A DNA stretch of 64,000 nucleotides from positions 124,001-188,000 of the forward strand of contig JACGCN010000048.1 of assembly GCA_014905825.1 (NCBI GenBank). The letters run 5' to 3'. The position numbers and the translations under genes were made by a program. This DNA comes from Lyophyllum atratum (lineage: Eukaryota > Basidiomycota > Agaricomycetes > Agaricales > Lyophyllaceae). Below the pieces are notes generated by a model, which saw only the letters and a list, made by a program, of their open reading frames with translations, was not told where the DNA came from and made no database searches. Shown here piece after piece: positions 22,266 to 35,852 of this stretch (the stretch's first letter is position 1; each line of letters begins with the position of its first letter).

Positions 22266-24354
22266 TCAAGCCGAGCGCAAGAACATCTCCACCGGAATAG
22301 GCTTCCTCCTCAGGCCCGAGCTCCCAGAGCTCGACGAACTCTCGTCGCTGCCCGCGTCGCTAACGCTGGGCGTCACACTCCCACTCCTCCTCAACCCCTG
22401 CGAAGGCGACCCATACCCAATCGCTGCCACGTCCGACTCCCTCCTCGCATGCCTAAACCTCTTCGCAGGCGACGTCGGCGACAACGGCGTCGGCGGGACC
22501 ACAGATCCCATACCGGACACCGACGACCCAGAGCGTCTGCTCGACGGTGACGTTGCCTTCGCCTTCGGGCTAGGCGAGCCGAAGTACGCGCGCAGCTTCG
22601 CAGAAGCTGCCAGACCAAGTCCACTGCGGCGCGCGTGCTCCTCCCGGATCGAGCCGAGCGTCGACGAGCTCCAGCGGGAACGCAGTTCCTGCGAGTCGTC
22701 TCCAGCGCTCAAGGCGGGGAGGGCGGGGGCGGGGGAAGTGGTGGTGGCATGGGCGTCGCTGATGCCCATGCTTTGGTACTGAGACCGAGGTGCATTGCGG
22801 AGCTCCTCAAGGCCGGTGGCGATATCGGCTTCCAGGTCGATAGGCGAGGTGGGGAGGGAGAGGGGGAGCCTCATAGAGCTTTCGAGGTCCCCTTCAAACT
22901 CGAAATCCTCCACGAGGAAGTCGAATTCCTCTTCGGCGGAGGAGGGGAAGGAAGTTGGGGTGGATGGGAAGGATGAAGGGAATGGCGAAGGATAGGGCGA
23001 CTGGAATGATTGTTGGGAGTAACAGCTCTTAGGGCTGTCTGCGAAGGAAGTGCTAGTCGTCGGGGAGCTGTCGTAGAGCGAAAAAGAGAACGAGGCGCCG
23101 TCGTCAGAGAAGGTGAAGGTCTCGTCTACCAGGATGCAGTCAGCAGGAATGCTGGAGCGAGGAGGCGGGCGACGGAGAGGGGGAGGGGTGACTGTGAGTG
23201 TGTTGGAGCGGGGTATGGAGGTCTTTGCAGGGGTAGATGGAGGGGATTGAAGGTGCTCCGGTAGAGTAGGAACGGGAGGAGGGGGGTAATTCGGAATGCT
23301 CACCCGACTGCGGCGGCGACGGGGGAAGGCAGGGTCAAGCTGAAGGCTTGGGAATTTTTGAGAAGGAGTGGAGGATGTTTGGGTGGGCGTCTCCGAAGAG
23401 GGTGAAGTTTGCGAGACGCAAATGGAATCGGGGCGTGAATTTTGGCTGAAGTTCGGTGGGAGAGGCGAGCATAATGTCAGAATATTCGAAAATTCGCGAT
23501 TGTACCATTCCGAGTCTGATTCTTCGGCATCTGAGTGTTCGTCTAGACTCTTTGACGGCTCAAGGGCAGATGAGGAAATTGAGCAGATAGAATCATCGGG
23601 GATCGTCGAGGGATTGTGTTTTGTAATTACAAGGGGTTTAATTGAGACCCGACGAGGGTTGAATGAGGGTAGAGGCGAAGAGTAGTAGGAGGAGAATTCA
23701 TCGTCTGAGGAAGACGGTGTCGTTGGGAGACCCGCTGAACGAGACTCTGGGCTAGTCGAGGAGGAAGATGACATTGAAGGCGTCGGAGATTCTGACCCGA
23801 TACGGTAGTGATCGAAGGAAGCGGATGAAGGTGTGGGTATGGGTGGGTGAGGGAATCGCAGGGACACATCTGAGAACTTGAGGCTGAAGGGATCAGGACT
23901 CGGTTCAGGGCTAGGTGTAAAGCAGATAGGTGGGCGAGGCGCGGGTCTCGGAGCAGATAGTAGTCCTGGATTTTGTTGTGCGAAATCACTGTCATCATGG
24001 ACAAGTGCCGTCCTCGCGAGTCGTATGTCGGATACCGACAAGTTAGCATGTCTCCGTTTCGACTTGACACCGGGAGTCTGGGTGCCACCTGCGCTAAGGC
24101 TAGCAATGTGTTGGCCTGGAGATGGAGACCTTGAGACGGACGACCGGGGTTCATCGTCTTCCTCCACAATCATAGGAAGTGGTTTGTTTATTGCAGATGT
24201 CGAAGGGCATAATTTAGTGTGGGTCGGGCGCTTGGAAGCGCGAGCTTGACGCCTAAGGAATACGTCTCGTGAAAAGACTGCAAAAATTCTAGTCAGTGTG
24301 GAAATTGGAGAGGCAGTGAACAAACGTACAGCTGGTTACAGTTGAAGAGTTCAT
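22266..24354 (-). CDS. unknown Ser/Pro-rich protein, about 678 residues
   Basis: Two exons: 24330-24354 (MNSSTVTS plus one base) and 22266-24277, joined by a 52-bp GTACGT...TTGCAG intron that restores phase into FSRDVFLRRQARASKRPT. Almost the whole chain is Ser/Pro/Thr-rich with phospho-site-like clusters (SPSPG, SPTPSMSSSSS, TSPIDLEAD). It ends in a small conserved-looking motif (RRKPIPVEMFLRSA). No fold, membrane segment or catalytic motif is visible. It could be a disordered cell-cycle or polarity regulator, but I have no motif to support that. Confidence 0.6.
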
Positions 24355-26088
24355 GGTTGAGTTCGTTGATGTCTATGGGGTTCAGAGTCAAGGTAATTAA
24401 AGTCTAGGAGTCGCTGTGATCCACAAGTAGGATTGGACGAAGATGCCATAGTCACCGGTCCAACCTTTTGAATAACAAGACGGCCATTGTCCTCCCGTCC
24501 ACAAAAGAAAGTACAACCCCGATGACTTGCCTTTTTCGGACACAATGCGGAGTTTTAATCCCGCGTGTGTTCATTGTCCTTGTAGGCTACGTATGTAACG
24601 TAAGGCTTGTATTTTGGCTAAACCATTGCTCAAATGCCGAATGGCGAATCGTCAGGCGTTCCCTACGCTACCCTGGACGCGCGGAACGGCGAACATGTCC
24701 TACTCACGCCATTTTAATGCGCTCTCTTTGCGATATCGAGGGCCGATGCATGTCTGATGTCTTTGTCACCATGACTTGAGCATCTTACACCATTTCTGGA
24801 CATTAGAGTAGTAATAAGAGCACTATTAGCAAGCGCACTGTCTGGTTTGCCCAAGAGCTCCTCAACCGCTGAATGTCGTCAAGTTCATTCTGTCATGCGA
24901 GGAGTCGCCGAGGACCCTGACAAGACCAACTTGCACATTGTCGTCAGAAGCTATTGATAAACAAATACAAATGCCATTGTTCCCGTATCGTCAGATTCAC
25001 TCAGCACTGTTACTGCCGAAGCTGCACCTCCGACCGCCTATATCTTAAGCTTCGGACTCCTTGGCAGCTCTCCCATCATCTGCAAAATCGATCCCTCTGC
25101 ATTGCAGTTAACGTCGCCGCATTGGGTTAAAAAGGCATCGATTTACTTATTTGGTCCAAGTTCTGCCAAAAATTGCCTTCAATATTTCCCATGGCCATCC
25201 TATCGACCATAACTTCATCCTGCAGACATCCTCCGTTCGCCAGCTGTCATATATTTGGTCCATCGTTCATCCAGGAACTTCACTGGCACTGCTGATTGAA
25301 GCCTGAGTTTGCTGGCTCAGACGAGGGCTGGGGCGACCACTTGCGATGATGAGGTCCCACCGCCCTGTCAACGCCCCTTCCACTGTATCAACAACAACGC
25401 CAAGTCCGGTTGCCAAATCATAGGAAGTTCGCTTGAGTATTGAACGGCCATGTATCTGCCTATCGATATGGAAACGACAACTTCGGCCTCCCGCGCGGAA
25501 AGTTGAGGGTATAGAGTCGACTGCAATACTTGGCAGCCAGCCTCGAAGGGGAGGATAGTAGTGACGGAAAGGAACGCGAGGCGCAGGGAAGGCGCTTGTT
25601 AGGTGGGTATGCTTATACTGGCCTGATAGTTCAATGTTGTCCGTGCTGCTGCCTGCTTCTCCCAAAAGACGTCGCTATTATCCTGAATCTTACTGGGCGA
25701 CATTCAATTGAGGACTTGAGGACCGTTTTATACTGTCTCCCACCTCCTACACGTATGGGCTGGAGAGACTGACATTTTATCATTCTACAAATCTTTCTTT
25801 CTGAGTTCAAGTATCTAGATTTGAGCTATCTATAGAGCGGCTGGACGTAGAACCCGCGTTAAAAAACAATGAGTACTGTCGTAGATCTCCCATCTCCCTC
25901 CAAGAGCCCGACATCCTGCATCAGTATCCGCAAATGAGTTTCGTGGAATCTTGTGTGATCGCAGCGCTAAACTGTCTTCGTCCTAGCTCTTCCACATAAC
26001 GCACTGCCCCACGATCCTCAGCGCTAATTAGCTCTGCCCTCCCAAATTCCCTTACAGCACTGGCGATCTGAGGTCTCTGCCTTACACC
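24355..26088. other. upstream region shared by two divergent genes
   Basis: About 1.7 kb between the Ser/Pro-rich gene (-) and the VWA-E2 gene (+). A minus-strand frame at 25267-25665 is open for 132 codons but shows no coding character I can support. No repeat or RNA gene was recognised. Confidence 0.4.
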
Positions 26089-29000
26089 ATGCCGCCCAAA
26101 CGTCGCATCCTAGTGGTATTCGAAAAAGGAGGAGCTAAACGGTTGAAGCTCGCTGTGGGTACAACCCAAACTCGTGGAATTCCGACTGACGGCCTATCTG
26201 ACATGCCCACAGGTATCTATCGATGGGGAAGCAACGAACAGCGCCCTTGCGCAAGAAGTGTCAGAAACTGTCGGTGAGGACTCTGTAAGGCTCGAAATAG
26301 GGGAAGGCTTTGAGCTTCGTGGTCAGGAGTAAGGAGGTCACTCGAAAATTGCCCTTCGTCGCTAATCATAGAGCACAGCACCGTAGACATGATACTGGAT
26401 TCCGACATCGTGACTGCAAGACCACGCACCGCACAGGCCGACCTCGCAAGTTCAAGTAAACCCACACCGTCGATCCTCGAACATGATGGAGCCTTTCAGA
26501 CCTCGAGCGTCGCGTCGACTCTGAAGCCGTCTACATTCTTGTCTTCGCATGGAAGCTCGCTTGAAAGCAATCAACCCAAAATTCTCGACAAAGGGAAAGA
26601 AAGAGAACTTGGCCGATTCCAAATATGCCTCGTTACCCCCGAGCTAGCCCGCGTACATGCTAAAAAGGCATACAAGGAATCTACGGAGCCGATCAACGGT
26701 ATTCTCGCATTCGGGGGTGTATTCGTCAACGGCAACACCACTATAGTGAGCGTCAAGTGCCGTCGCCCGAAGATTGGTACACTCAAAAATGACTCTTCTA
26801 GTCGGCGCTTAGACAAGAAGCGGCCCAGATGTTCGGCTGGGTATCCAGCCACGATATGTACGATGATGAACCATGCCGCCATGATAACACTGGGTCCTGC
26901 AGCTGCTCTATCGCACAAGAGGTGGAACGGCATGGCCTTTTCTCAACTTTACACTGTCGGTTTACCATCGACGGAACACGATGCTCAAATAACCTTTGCC
27001 CATACTCTCATGCCACCCTCTCGCAGAGTCAGTCGTTATCCACATACAAAACTCTACATGCTCACTAAAGGAGTCTTTGTAGATAAAACATTCGGGATTA
27101 GCCCACCTCACTGTTCCGTCTGCGCTGACGCCCTAGGTATTTCTTCCATACCCTGGCATCCACTTAATTCCATATTGACGGGACTTTAGCCTTCCCATGC
27201 CCGACATGTCTCGAGCGAGCGGCGGAGAGCGGCGACGAGCCAAGCTCTGTCACACACTGCCCGCTAGTCATGGTATGCAGATGCTCCTGGGTATCAAGCG
27301 AACAGTAGACTCATTTTCCGAATCCGCAGAATGCTGGCTGTGGCCACTTACACCACGCCCATTGTCTTGGTCCCCGTCCAGCTGCAACTCTACTCGGCTG
27401 TCCTTCAGGTTGCCCGCGCGGTAACATTCTCCGCGAAGCGACTCCTTTCGACCAAGACGTTCCTAGCATCATCGTAGTATGGGATGGTGACAAAATCGAT
27501 AGGATTCCTGTGCCTTCGATATATCTCCCTCCTATGGAGTCCGACACAATGTTACGGTTACAGAGCTCCGTGGTATTCTCCCTGGTTAAAGCCTTCCTTG
27601 AGTCAAAAAATCTCAAGCTTGATGGTCTATCCGCTCGGATTCATGCAAGAGATCCCGTCACCGAGTAATCACCTTCTCTTCACTCTGTCGTCCGTTGTCT
27701 AACTCCAGGGTTTTCAGGACTGTGCCCTTCACCTGGACGACCCTCGTCAGTGTCTGTCCTTCAGTGTTACACAAATATCAAGATCATCGACGCTTTCCGT
27801 TTTATGAAAATGCCTTGCCATCTATTAGACGGTCGGGCAATGGAGCTAAGGAGTTCTGCATCGATTTTCACACTGCACAGATGCCTCTAATGGTATGCGG
27901 TTGCACGAGGCTTGCCGACATCTTCAACGAGCCCGGTCAAAATGGTCAACATGTCGATACCATTGCTACGTTGTATGTCGTCAAGCGCGCATGTGATAAC
28001 GGGGACACCCCAGATCCAAAGCATAGTGCTGTCCCAGTTTCGAAGCAGTCGACCTACCTGCTAGATTCAGCCTGGCAACCTTCTACTCCCCAGACAGATC
28101 GCGGGATGGCAGCCCTTCTATCCTCTCTATTTGTTCTCAGCCACATCGTTGGCGAGAAAGGAGTTGCCTCGGAAAATGCTGTCCTGGCAGCACTCTACGC
28201 AATCACCCGGTTCCCGCCTGCTGTGCGCGCCTGTATGTGAACGTTTGTTAGCCCGATCAACGATTTTCTTCCTGACTTCTGCTACTTTTCAGTAGGCCTT
28301 TTGTTTCTGAATGTTACGCCTGAGCCTCAGGAAAAAGCCGCTCTTTCAGACAGTCTTTTCCATTCATTGAACGACTTCTCCAAGGCAGCACCAGGCCCCA
28401 TCGTTATCGATCCTAGCCGCCGATTTGAGACGGTAAATGACTTCTTATCTTTAAACTGAGTCCCGAAGTTAACAACTATCAGGCACGCATTTTCCTAGGC
28501 TACCTGCTGACGATAACAGGTATCGCAACGACATCGTCAACTAGGCCGTTGGAATCTTTCTCGCTGGTTTGTTCACTCTCGCAGAAACGCTTGATTGACC
28601 CAGTCTTGCTCGATTCCCATGTTGTCGTCGAACGAAGCGCTGGGTCACACTTTGTTCCAGGGGGGATGCTTCATCAACCGCAGCATGCGGTGGACAAAAG
28701 GTCCATAATCGAGCTAGTTGGGGGTGAACTTCGTCGAGTACTTTGCCATACCACGAATTTCCACGCGTCGGAGATCTACGGATTGCGCGTTCAGGATATC
28801 ACGGCTCTCAGTCGACCGAGGTCGCTCGAAAGTGCAGGCTATCCATTCTCGAGTGCGATCAGAGCGGCCAACGAATCGGACCTGATATCCCGTGGGCCAC
28901 TGGAGCTTAAATCTCCAGCTGTCGTTCCTCCACAAATTGTTCTAGATGGCGAGGTAAGATCCTTCGTGCTACCAGAAAACCCGTAGCTAACGGTAGAGGT

Positions 29001-32000
29001 GCCAGGGATACCTTGCAGTTTTCACAGGTCGTGGATGCGGCGCGACCCGCGATGTCAACTTCTTCCGGCCGACGTATGTTGCGTCGACAAGTTCTGTATT
29101 ATTCTAACATAATTTCTCAGGTCCGGAGGCGACACTGAAGTTGATGTGAATGACGTAGAACATGCGTTGCAGAAGGTCATCGAAAGCCGAAAGAGGGAAG
29201 ATACTTGGGAGGTTGATTGTTTTGGAGGCATTCCAGCGAAAGCCCGCGTCCCAGACGAAGTACTTCTACCTCGCCCAATCAAATCTGGTTCCCTGACATG
29301 ATATCTTCTAGGCAGTCATGTTATGTCTTGATCTCAGCCAGTCAATGAACGAAAAGTCCGGGATTGGGGGGTCTGATACTGCTGCAGGCCACTTGCAGCC
29401 GTTCAATCATACCGCAGAAGCAAGAAAAGCCGTAGCCGATGTCCTTGAGAATGACACAGCGGCCACCATCCACCTCAATGGTCAGCACTTCGGCCTTGTC
29501 TCATGCCGTGCCCCATTTCTCAATTCTGCGACTGTCAATCTAGCGGAAGAATACATCAAGCAGCAACATGAATATTGCCACGTTGCCTGGCAGTCCTGGA
29601 TCGAGGTATTTATTGCTTTATCGTTACACCGAGATATAGCGATGTCTGACGGACAATCAGGATTCGGAAATGTCAGTGAAGGAACTAGTCAATCATCTGG
29701 GCGCAATGGCCCTTCGGGATGTCCTCCGGATTAAGTCCGACGGGAAGAGATCCAGCAACGGCCGTCATTTGTCTCAGGTAGGGGAAACCCTTCATTCTTG
29801 TATCTCTTTCCGACCCGCAGCTGAGCGGAAACATAGCTCGCTTCCTTCGCACATGCCAGCGATGCACAAAAAGAAACTATAGTCCAATTCCTCAAAGATT
29901 TCCTGGAAGGGTTTGAACTCACTTCATCGTTGGGCACAGCCCCCTTTGATGTTCCGCGGGATATGGTGGATCCACTGCAAGTTTAGCTCTCTCATTACTC
30001 GTGTGTTGAACTCACATTCATGTCTACAGTACCGGGGACTTCCTCCCACCAATCTCCCGCCGGTCTCCCTCCGATGTCGCATCGAGTGCTCAATGGGTAA
30101 GAAGAATCTACCTCTCGCGGAATCATTGAAGTCTTGACCCCTTGTTCTGAAGATCGCGGGCAAAGACATTCTGAACAAACTGAGGAAGAAATCTAGCGTT
30201 CATCCTGATTTTGTAACGATCACTCTGAACCATGAGGGAATGGTAACGTCCTGGACGCTCCCCATTCGGCTGCCAATTCGTGACCTCTACAGCCTGGCAC
30301 ACCGGGCCACTCGGGCAAAATACGCTTCATTCACTCTCCGGATGACCGAATCAAAAGCTCTGATCACAACTTCAGCGATCTTGCAAATCGAGGCCACTGA
30401 TTTGCGAGGTGGAGGGTCGGTTGAACTTTGTAGAGCGATTCCCCATTCCAGGCAACTGAGGCAATTCCTCATCACGTACCGTGATTCTGACGCAACCCAG
30501 AAGATCTTGTTACCTGCTGATGCATCAGCTCTCGCTCTCATCAGCCACATTCGCGCACCTGTTTCAGGTCATTGCCTCTCTGAAATCCAACTTTGGTAGG
30601 TCCGCATACATATATAGCTTGTTACACTTTAACAATGGAGGGAAAAGGCACGGTCTTCACGATGCCGGTGATGGCCACCGTCTCGGGCACCGCGTTTACG
30701 CAACTTCCGACATCAGTCAATATGCTACCTTGGAGTGTCATGAATGGTCCTGGCCTCGAGTTGCTTCACAGGTGGCCCGAGAAGGAAGTCAAAGCCTCAC
30801 ACGACTGGAATTGTTGAAGGAGTTGTTTAATATTTTCCTGAATCGCGTGGTAAGTAAATTGAACTAGTATGGCCTATTCTTTTATCGTGATGTTCTCATA
30901 GAGCTCCTTTGACACCTCCCTCTCCTTGGTTTTGGGTCTCGTAACATGTCAGTCATATTTCTATGGCAAGGGTTATTTCACGTCTGATTTTCAAAAGTCT
31001 CTGACCAAGCGCATGTCAAGCAAGAGCTTACGCCGATCTTCGAGAACTTTCGACTGGAACTTGACAAAGTCACGGCCGCGGGAAATACTGCAATGTACGA
31101 TGCTCTGGACGTTGCCCGGAGTAGCCTGGTCAATTTTCGTCAGGACCTTCCCCACCTTCGTCGAAGGATCATTATTGTCTCTGACGGCGAAGACACGAGC
31201 TCGAGGTCTAGTATCAAAGAAGTGGGCTCCGCCTTGCAGAGAGATGATATCACCGTCGATTCTGTCCAGGTCGGCCAACTTAATTCCAGAGTTCTTCACA
31301 TGTTCTCTGCTGCGACGGGTGCGTTTACCTCCTGCGTAACTTATACTAGTGCTAGAGATTAAATGCATTAACCAGGCGGATATCGTTTCTTCCCTCAAAC
31401 GTCACTGGGGGACGCATTGAGCATATTTGTATGTCATAGTGGATCAACTTCAAGTTGTGGGTTCTGCCTAATGTCAGTTCACAGGATCTCGAAACTATGA
31501 TGAACTCTGGCGAACGTTCAACGAGGTCCAAGATGCGAGATGCCTTTTCGGTGTATCAGAGGGGTATGGGTACATTAGGGACTGTGCTGCAACTGCTGTA
31601 TCCAATCGACGCCATCACGATTGACCGGTTCCCTAAACGCGCTGAACACCCGAAGCTGCAAGAACGGGTAAAGGATGTAAAGAAAAGTCGCGGGCGAGGA
31701 GTTACGAGCAATGATCGCACAAGAAGGATAATGCGAGAGGTTCGTCGAATGCCAACCTTTTTATAAATTTTGCTGATTATCATACGGAATCTGGCTGCCA
31801 GCTCAAAGCCCTCGTCACAGACCCTCATCCACAAATTGACGTATATGTAAATGATAAAGACATCTCTTTCCTTAAAGTGGTGATTCAGGTACGCCGAGAC
31901 TCAGCACAAGTGGAAATGACCATGTACATGACTGACCGCTCTACTAGGCGCCCGATGATATCGAGCAATGCCCTTACAAGGGTGGCTGCTTCTTGCTGAC

Positions 32001-32427
32001 GTGCGACCTCCCGGCCGAATACCCTCGCGATGCTCCCGAGATTAGATTCGTGACATTCATCTTGCATCCAAATGTACGTATCAACCACTGGGTACGCATT
32101 GTGCACCTAACCGAGGGTTGCCAGGTCTCTAAACAAGGGAAAGTCTGCGTCGCGGAACTGGGTCGTCTGTGGTCTTCCGATATCACGTTGAAAGAGTTAC
32201 TGAGTCTTGTCTATGGCCTTCTTCTGGAGCCCGACCTCGAAAACCCGCTGGAGATTCAAGCTTCGCTCAAGTATTGTAAGTCTTAAAATTCTCCGAAACA
32301 CATACACAACGACTTACATAGTATCTAAGATGACGATGACGGAACATTTGCGCATGCTGCCGCGAATGCCGTCAAGCAACATGCATCCAAGTCTCGAAGT
32401 GAATGGAAGGCAGAGCTCGAAGTCTGA
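26089..32427 (+). CDS. large von Willebrand A domain / ubiquitin-conjugating (E2) fusion protein
   Basis: Multi-exon gene starting MPPKRRILVVFEKGGAKRLK and ending EWKAELEV. A Cys-rich patch lies near 27110-27210 (HCSVCADAL, FPCPTC). The VWA domain opens with VMLCLDLSQSM near 29318, in the position of the DxSxS metal site. It resumes only near 30815 (LELLKELFNIFLNR, SLVLGLVTF), then NTAMYDALDVARSS, RRIIIVSDGEDTSS and a hydrophobic end. The intervening ~1.4 kb includes a possible beta-grasp-like patch (PDFVTITLNHEGMVTSW). The C-terminal E2 fold has CDLPAEYPRDAPEIRF, the HPN motif and, after an intron (32074-32124), VSKQGKVCVAEL, whose Cys (codon 32146-32148) sits at the active-site place. WSSDITLKELL and LLLEPDLENPLE follow. 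It is probably a cytosolic or nuclear E2-like enzyme whose VWA binds a partner; that is inference. The middle exons are uncertain, and two adjacent genes are not excluded. Confidence 0.55.
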
Positions 32428-33317
32428 TCAGCACCAACTTGAGCTAAAAGAGTATCAACTTCTCTTCAATGTACGACATGTAGCCCCGTCATGCTAGTAT
32501 CTAAGGCTTCAAATAGCAGGCTTTTCGTTCATTTCTTTCCCTGGCAGTAGCACTGTAACTCGCTCCCGTCTGACCCACATTGGAATGACGAGGACAAAGT
32601 GTTGCATTATAAGTAGCTGCTACACTAGGATCCTCTGACGAACATTCAGATGAAACTCAAGGTACAATTCAGTCAAATCATCGATTATTTATAAGATGTC
32701 AGGATTCTGCACGTACGAAAACGATTCAGAGTAATGCTAAGTATGCTAAGTATGATAGTAGGATGGGGTAGGTAGATAAATAAGAATCGAGGAGCTTCTT
32801 CTCTTTGAAGTCACGATGGATGCTGAGGGGGGAGGGGTGGGGGGTCTATGCCATATGTTCGATGCAAGGCGAGGTGTAACATGTAACACAAAAGAAAAAT
32901 CCGAGGAAGGGCCGGCGAGGATGGGATGAAAAACGAGAGGGAAGGACAGAGTAAGAGTTCGATCGACGAACGCGACGAGACGGGAAGAAAGGGTGAGAGA
33001 CGGGAAGAGGGAGAGTGTGGGCGGCATATTAGTGATGCGCGAGGGGAGATGAAGACAAAGCGTAGAAGAAGGAAGGGAGAGTGGTAGTCAACCGGAAAAA
33101 AAAGGAAAATATTATGTTCACTTGTATCTTGTACACTTCAACGAGGTTGGAATAAAAAAAAACAGCCACATGCACAACCACCTGCACGAGCTAGGGTACA
33201 AACTTCTGGTTCGTTAACTTCTTTCTGGAAAATCCTACACCACCACGGACAATCAGCCCAATCAGACCAAAAGCACAACAAACCACCGACATACCCGCAT
33301 ACAACCACACAACACCC
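32428..33317. other. intergenic, convergent 3' ends
   Basis: Lies between the E2-fusion gene (+) and the bZIP gene (-). Purine-rich at 32890-33100, with a short direct repeat (TATGCTAAGTATG) near 32740. No gene was recognised. Confidence 0.4.
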
Positions 33318-35852
33318 TCAAGCCTTCTTCCCAATACTCAAACTCCTCATACTCTCCTCCAAAATATCCGTACAACACTTCCTCGCCCCACACTCCGACG
33401 TCGACGCCGGCGCCCTCGCCACCACAGGTGGTGACGTCGGCACCCTCGCCGCCGGCGGCTCCTCAATATCCACAACACGCACAACAGCCTTACCCTCCAA
33501 CACCCTCCGCACCTTCTCCGCATCCCACGCCCTCGCCCCACCCGCACTTCCACTTCCAGTTCCACTCGGCACCGGCCCCGAACTCGAACTCGAACCAGAG
33601 CCAGACCCACCAGAGAACGCATCCCAGAACGCACCGCCAAGCTTGCGGAGCAACGTCTGGCTCGCAAGGGCAGCATACACCGCCGTCTCCTTCTCCCTCT
33701 GCGCATGATCCCTCTGCGCCCTCTCCTTTTCCCTCTCCCTCTCCCGTTCGCGCTCCCGCTCGAGCTTCTCCATGACGCTGCCCTTGCCCAATCCGAGGCC
33801 CAACACAGGCGACGATGGCGCAGACTGGTACGGTGGCGGCGGCGACGATGGAGCGGTATACGGAGGTGCGGCGGGCGAGTGCTTCCCTGACAGCAGCGAA
33901 GTAAGCGACGTCGGAGCGGCGAAGAAGGAAGGGCGCATAGCCGATGCAAGCCCGGTGAGATGTGTCTGGTTGTGTTGTTGCTGAAGGAGCTGCTGCTGCT
34001 GGGCCTGGTGCGCATGATGCTGCTGCGCCATCTTCCCCCACAAATGCATCCGATACCTATGATTAGAAAAATAGTCATTAGTAATCCGTCTTCCTCCTTG
34101 TGTAGAAAATAGACGTACGCATCCAGAGTCTTCATTGTGAACGGGTTCACATCCGCATACCCCTCGAAACCCAACGCAGTTTTCACGTCCATAGGCGGCT
34201 TCGCCACCCCATTCATCATCGGGTTCAAATTCTCCTGGAGCTTCTCCTCCCTCGGCACAGCATTCGCATTGAACTGACCCAAAAGGTCCGTGACCGAGAC
34301 CTCGGGGAGCACAACACGGTGCACGGGCGTGATACCGCCCATACCGAGGCGCATGCCATTCGCACTGATGCCGCCCCAGAAGCGCCCGTTCGCGCTGGCG
34401 TCTTTCTGTGTGTTGGCCGTGAGGAGCTGGGCGGTGGCGTTCGTCGGAGCAAGTGCGGGCGAAGGCGGTTGTGGGCTGGCCAGTTGTTGTTGTTGGGCGA
34501 GAGCGAGGGAGGCAGCGGCGCTCTGTGCAGGGAGGGGCGCGGGGGGTGGGAGGTTGAGGAGAGGGAATTCGTCGGCACAGGGTGTGCCGGGTGTGACACC
34601 ACGGCCCTCAAGGAGGGTGCGCTTGAGGGTGGCAATTTCTTGACGGAGGGCGTAGTTTTCAGATTGAGTAGATCCCAGCTCGGAGCGGATGGCGTCGAGG
34701 AGACGGTCACGCTCTGCGATGTCACCTTCGAGTGTGGAGATGTACTCTGAAATGAAAGACGTCACTATATGCGCAAAATAATTGGGACGAGACAAAATTA
34801 CCCTTTCTCCGCACTCGGAAGTTCCGGGCGCTGATCTTATTTCGTAACTGACGCTTCTCCTTGCTAGTCATCTTCTGGAAGACTTCGGGCGAAGGGCGCC
34901 AATCTTGGGGCAGATCGTCGTCGTCGTCATCTCCATCCTTCCCGTTCTCGCTGTCGGCCGTTTTGCCTGTCGATTTGGGGGGATACAGATTCGTGGGGGT
35001 GAATGCTGAGGGATGTGTATATGTGGGCGGGGTGAAACTGGGAATGCTGCTGTTCTCCTTGTCCTTGGTGGCGACCACGGACTTTTTGACGATGCCGCCG
35101 CTTTGTACAGTACCCTTGCGTGCCTTGCCGTGGCCACCGACCTTGACGGGTTGTATGACAAGAGTTAGCTTCTCTTGCTCCTGCTCTGCCTCCTTGTCCT
35201 TCGTCTTTTTCGATGTCCGTGATTTGGTGGACGTCGACTTGACAACGGGCGGCGATGCAGCCGATGCAGAACTAGATGAAGGGGACGCGGATTGGTCTGC
35301 ATCATTATCCTCCTGCAGCTCTGGCTCGTCCTCTTCGCCGATATCGCTGAGCGCGGAGGGTGTACCAACGAGCTGCGGATCGATACCCATCGGTTCCGAG
35401 ACGAGACTCATGGAATTATGTAGGCCCGAGACATCCATGTTGATATCCATGCCCATTGTACTATCCATGCCCATGTCGCCAAAGCCGCCGAATTGGCTCA
35501 TGAAGTCATACGGTGCCGATGAGGGCATGGTCATGCTCATCGGATCGAGTTGCTTTGAGGGCTCATCCTCGAGGAAGTTGAAAAAGGAGCTGGGGCTGTA
35601 TTCGGGGAAGTAGGGGGCGGGGGCGGCCTGGGGTGGCGTGAGGAGGGTAGATTGGAAGGGAGATTGAGGCGATGAGGCGCGAGAGGAGGAGGCAGTGGCG
35701 GGAGAGTTGGCGTCACTGGATGAGCCGTTCACGGTGCCGTTGACGAGGTCATGGGCGAAGAGGTCGGCATTGAAGATGTCGCTGAAGTCGTTGAGGGACG
35801 TCGGGGAGAAATAGGGTTGATGTTGATGTTGGACGGGATTGTCGACGAGCAT
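33318..35852 (-). CDS. bZIP transcription factor, about 805 residues
   Basis: Three exons keep phase: 34802-35852, 34119-34746 and 33318-34056. Exon 1 carries an acidic, Ser-rich activation-like region and ends in the basic region KEKRQLRNKISARNFRVRRK. Exon 2 continues EYISTLEGDIAERDRLLDAI and then heptad Leu/Ile/Leu residues to TLKRTLL, the zipper. The N-x-x-S/A-A-R-x-(F)-R pattern reads NKISARNFR, a fungal bZIP variant. The rest is Gln/His-, Ser- and Glu/Arg-rich, ending with a Cys motif (CGARKCCTDILEESM). The product should bind DNA as a dimer in the nucleus. It is divergent from the F-box gene with 1.6 kb between. The splice inside the basic region/zipper boundary helps fix the model. The target pathway cannot be told from sequence. 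Confidence 0.85.

Noticed and set aside
25267..25665. 132-codon minus-strand frame
   Set aside because: No domain, no start context and no splice support; kept only as a remark in the intergenic entry.
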